Shown one piece after another: positions 59,854 through 64,000 of a DNA stretch of 64,000 bases (position 1 is the stretch's first letter; every line of letters begins with the position of its first letter). A model generated the notes under the pieces. That model made no database searches and was not told where the DNA came from. It saw only the letters and a program-made list of their open reading frames with translations. Location: NCBI RefSeq assembly GCF_900637305.1, contig NZ_LR134365.1:86001-150000 (forward strand), read 5' to 3'. The position numbers and the translations under genes were made by a program. Source of the stretch: Cardiobacterium hominis. GTDB taxonomy: Bacteria > Pseudomonadota > Gammaproteobacteria > Cardiobacteriales > Cardiobacteriaceae.

Positions 59854-60351
59854 CTAAGCCAGCGCTTTACCACCTATTTCATTTCCATCAGCATCATGGA
59901 ATATGACACTATTCATTAACAGCATCACAGATGCTGCACGATCCATATAACTGAAATCACCTTCTTCGCGCCAGACTAACACCAAAAAACAGTCGTATTT
60001 ATATTTATAAACCTCATCTACCCAAACATCCAGCATGGCTGACCACGGAATGAACAATGGTTCCAGATGTCCCAGTGCACGATGCCAAATCGTCAACCCT
60101 TTCGCTTCCAACCGTATAAACTCGCGCTGCAAAATAAATTTGGCATAACGATAATTTAGATAGCAAGCGTATGCAAACAAGACCAGTAATAGTAGAAGCA
60201 ACAGCAGAAGTAATAGTATCTCGATAAATTCGCCTTCTATTCCCTCTAAAGGTTTGGCATTTAGCAACATAGTTTGAACAAAAAGCCAACCAAAAAATAC
60301 GGCACAGCCCAGCGAAAGCAAAAAAACGGCAATAAGGACGAGGAAAAGCAA
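59854..60351 (-). CDS. Small membrane protein with PH-like tail, paralog of the next gene
   Basis: The 165-residue product has two hydrophobic helices (about residues 3-22 and 45-65) and a soluble part REFIRLEAKGLTIWHRALG and LFIPWSAMLDVWVDEVY with a WR pair. This is the same plan as the broken paralog that follows it. The frame opens with TTG right after an in-frame stop; an ATG at 60376 in another frame (MTLKLPLVI) is joined to it by a likely one-base shift near 60355, so this copy may also be damaged. Its stop is one base before the next gene. AT-rich codon use differs from the chromosome core. Confidence 0.6.
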   Translation of the reverse strand: MLFLVLIAVFLLSLGCAVFFGWLFVQTMLLNAKPLEGIEGEFIEILLLLLLLLLLLVLFAYACYLNYRYAKFILQREFIRLEAKGLTIWHRALGHLEPLFIPWSAMLDVWVDEVYKYKYDCFLVLVWREEGDFSYMDRAASVMLLMNSVIFHDADGNEIGGKALA

Positions 60352-60390
60352 TCACAAGTGGCAATTTAAGCGTCATAAGTTACAGTAGTA

Positions 60391-60483
60391 TCAGCGAAAC
60401 ACCGCATCATTATAGCGCTCCGCCTTTATCCTTCGCAGAACATTCTGTTCATCTACCTTAATTTCAGCCTCAGTATAGAGGAC
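60391..60483 (-). pseudogene. C-terminal remnant of an unknown protein, upstream of the paralog pair
   Basis: On the minus strand a frame ends VLYTEAEIKVDEQNVLRRIK then AERYNDAVFR and a stop, 15 bp before the 60376 ATG. The rest of the gene is replaced by transposase sequence. Its place right before two small membrane proteins is like a toxin gene before its immunity genes. The family is not identified. Confidence 0.5.
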
Positions 60484-60597
60484 GTAGTTTCGTGTTTGAC
60501 TTCATCGACGGACAGAGCCTGCTGGCTGATGCTATCCATCAGCACCATCACGCCGAAACCGCGGCCAAAATAGGTGGTTTCCATGATGATGTTAGCT
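60484..60597 (-). mobile_element. DDE transposase core fragment, minus strand
   Basis: Minus-strand frame: NIIMETTYFGRGFGVMVLMD then SISQQALSVDEVKHE. M-D/E-T-T-Y-F-G-R with KHE is the start of the DDE catalytic core of several IS families; the exact family is not assigned. It is about 38 codons long and cut at both ends. Confidence 0.6.
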
Positions 60598-60602
60598 TTT
60601 CC

Positions 60603-61200
<598 letters not shown>

Positions 61201-61356
61201 ATGATTTGACGATGCTAATGGTATCTATGGCATAGTTTTCAGCGGAGCGCCTTAATATGAGCTTTAGTCGGATGGTTATAGCCATACAGCACCATACAAC
61301 GCTTTAGATAAATGCTATATCTACGACCGTCGGACTTATATCATGTCTATACAAAG

Positions 61357-61382
61357 GAAAGGCCAACGACTCGTTGGCCTTT
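61357..61382 (-). terminator. Terminator after comEA
   Basis: Stem AAAGGCCAACGA / GTTGGCCTTT with a short loop; the minus strand continues CCTTTG. It lies 24 bp beyond the comEA stop. The gap 61200-61356 holds part of a TATAGCCATAC repeat end and nothing else recognised. Confidence 0.75.
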
Positions 61383-61405
61383 AATTTCCGCGAGACGGCT
61401 AAGAC

Positions 61406-61882
61406 TTAATTACCCTTGTCAGCAGCCTCGGTAGCCTTCTTCGCTTTGGAGACTTTTTCTTTCCCCTTGCCTTCCGTATTTTTCGCGTCAGTCGCGGCCT
61501 TGTCTTCGACTGCCTTCACAGCCTTGCCCTTCCCTGCCTTCTCTGTCGCTGCCGCTTTATCTGCTTCTCCGCCTTTATCTTCAACTCCTGCGGATTTGGC
61601 TTGCTCTACCGCCACGCCCTTGTCACCTTCAACTACGATTTCACTACGCAGTTTTTCCAACGTTGCCTTACCTACTCCCTTGACATTGAGCAGTTCTTCC
61701 ACGTTTTTAAAACCACCGTGCGCTTCGCGATAGGCAATGATATCTGCGGCCTTCTTGGCACCAATACCTTTCAATGTTTGTAATTCTTCCTGGTTTGCCG
61801 CGTTGATATCCACTACAGCCAAAGCAGCTGTGGACAGTCCCAAGATTGCGCTCATCAGCAAGACTTTGATGGTTTTCAGCAT
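61406..61882 (-). CDS. comEA: ComEA-like helix-hairpin-helix DNA-binding protein
   Basis: The 158-residue protein has a signal peptide (residues 1-22). The helix-hairpin-helix pair follows: VDINAANQEELQTLKGIGAK and VEELLNVKGVGKATLEKL near residues 24-75, the ComEA-type fold that holds incoming DNA in the periplasm. The last 75 residues are Lys/Ala/Glu-rich low complexity (KAAATEKAGKGKAVKAVEDK), longer than usual; E. coli YbaV and most ComEA proteins stop near residue 100. It sits just downstream of the rRNA operon on the same strand. Confidence 0.88.
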   Translation of the reverse strand: MLKTIKVLLMSAILGLSTAALAVVDINAANQEELQTLKGIGAKKAADIIAYREAHGGFKNVEELLNVKGVGKATLEKLRSEIVVEGDKGVAVEQAKSAGVEDKGGEADKAAATEKAGKGKAVKAVEDKAATDAKNTEGKGKEKVSKAKKATEAADKGN

Positions 61883-61997
61883 GGTTCATTCCTCGCATGT
61901 AAAAAATGGATTAAATGCGTCCGTTTCCTGGACGCCAAGCCATTCTGGCATATCCTGCCCCGCCGAATCAACAAAAACCTCTAGATGGTATAAAGAA

Positions 61998-62023
61998 AAA
62001 GCCTCCGGTTTCCCGGAGGCTTT
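61998..62023 (-). terminator. rRNA operon terminator
   Basis: Stem AAAGCCTCCGG / CCGGAGGCTTT with T-rich sequence on the minus strand, 10 bp beyond the 5S gene. Confidence 0.88.
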
Positions 62024-62032
62024 GTATTAAAA

Positions 62033-62147
62033 CCTGACAGTGTCCTACTCTCACATGGGGAAGCCCCACACTACCATCGGCGATGCTGCGTTTCACTTCT
62101 GAGTTCGGCATGGGTTCAGGTGGTGCCACAGCTCTATGGCCGTCAGG
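62033..62147 (-). rRNA. rrf: 5S ribosomal RNA
   Basis: Minus-strand sequence CCTGACGGCCATAGAGCTGTGG ... AGTAGGACACTGTCAGG is a typical gammaproteobacterial 5S, about 115 nt, with complementary ends (CCTGAC / GTCAGG). Confidence 0.95.
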
Positions 62148-62248
62148 AAAACCGGTTACATTCAATTCCCTCTGATGCTTTGCATCAGATTCGCGTAATT
62201 CTTTTCGCCTCAACTTCTGAGCAGCTCAAAATAACTTGAGCGTTGTAT

Positions 62249-64000
<1,752 letters not shown>

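Overview
The window looks like a GC-rich gammaproteobacterial chromosome. bamC, the ybiO-type channel gene, the aroA-cmk-rpsA-ihfB order and the rRNA operon layout all fit this. The mix of a Slam-type surface lipoprotein, a periplasmic ligase E, ComEA and speA suggests a host-associated, naturally competent lineage such as Cardiobacteriaceae; that placement is an inference from gene content, not a database match.

Layout. 1-3.3 kb: a broken DUF559 gene between two copies of a hairpin repeat, then the sulfate importer cysTWA. 3.4-10 kb: a DUF4139 protein, a D-2-hydroxyacid dehydrogenase, a metallophosphoesterase, glyoxalase I and a large unrecognised secreted protein. 10.1-10.4 kb: tRNA-His, -Arg and -Pro. 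10.4-25 kb: a YbiO-like channel, truB, a pabB-pabC fusion, an AraC-type regulator, miaA, a histidine phosphatase, mutL, bamC, dapA, bcp and ogt. 25-34.3 kb: a frameshifted P-loop NTPase, metA, a hydrolase, two DUF4189 paralogs, speA, a HAD hydrolase, a BaiN-like flavoprotein and a DUF4336 protein. 34.4-39 kb: aroA-cmk-rpsA-ihfB and a secreted nuclease. 40-50 kb: a type III-A CRISPR-Cas interference operon (cas10, csm2-5, cas6, csx16, a Card1/Can2-like CARF nuclease), followed by a second, AT-rich Card1-like gene with two compensating frameshifts and an IS30 remnant. 50.2-59 kb: ubiC, ligE, rho, trxA, pyrE, a Slam-type lipoprotein, xthA and a cysteine-type amino-acid ABC importer. 59.1-61.4 kb: two membrane/PH-like small proteins behind a truncated C-terminus, and an insertion-sequence graveyard. 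61.4-64 kb: comEA, 5S rRNA and the 3' part of 23S rRNA, all on the minus strand.

How the genes work together. Sulfate import (cysTWA), methionine synthesis entry (metA) and the cysteine-type importer form a sulfur theme. aroA, pabBC and ubiC cover the chorismate route and two of its branches. The csm operon is a complete effector with a cyclic-oligoadenylate (GGDD) synthase, a CARF nuclease to be switched on by that messenger and Csx16 as a candidate off-switch; no CRISPR array and no cas1/cas2 are in the window, and the Cas10 HD motif looks lost.

The region also holds several dispersed palindromic or MITE-like repeat families: a 107-bp element with terminal inverted repeats (two copies plus a 56-bp derivative), a 36-bp TTACATACA palindrome (four copies), a C/G-rich palindrome (several copies, one translated inside mutL), and a 210-bp element with GTTGACAATT ends.
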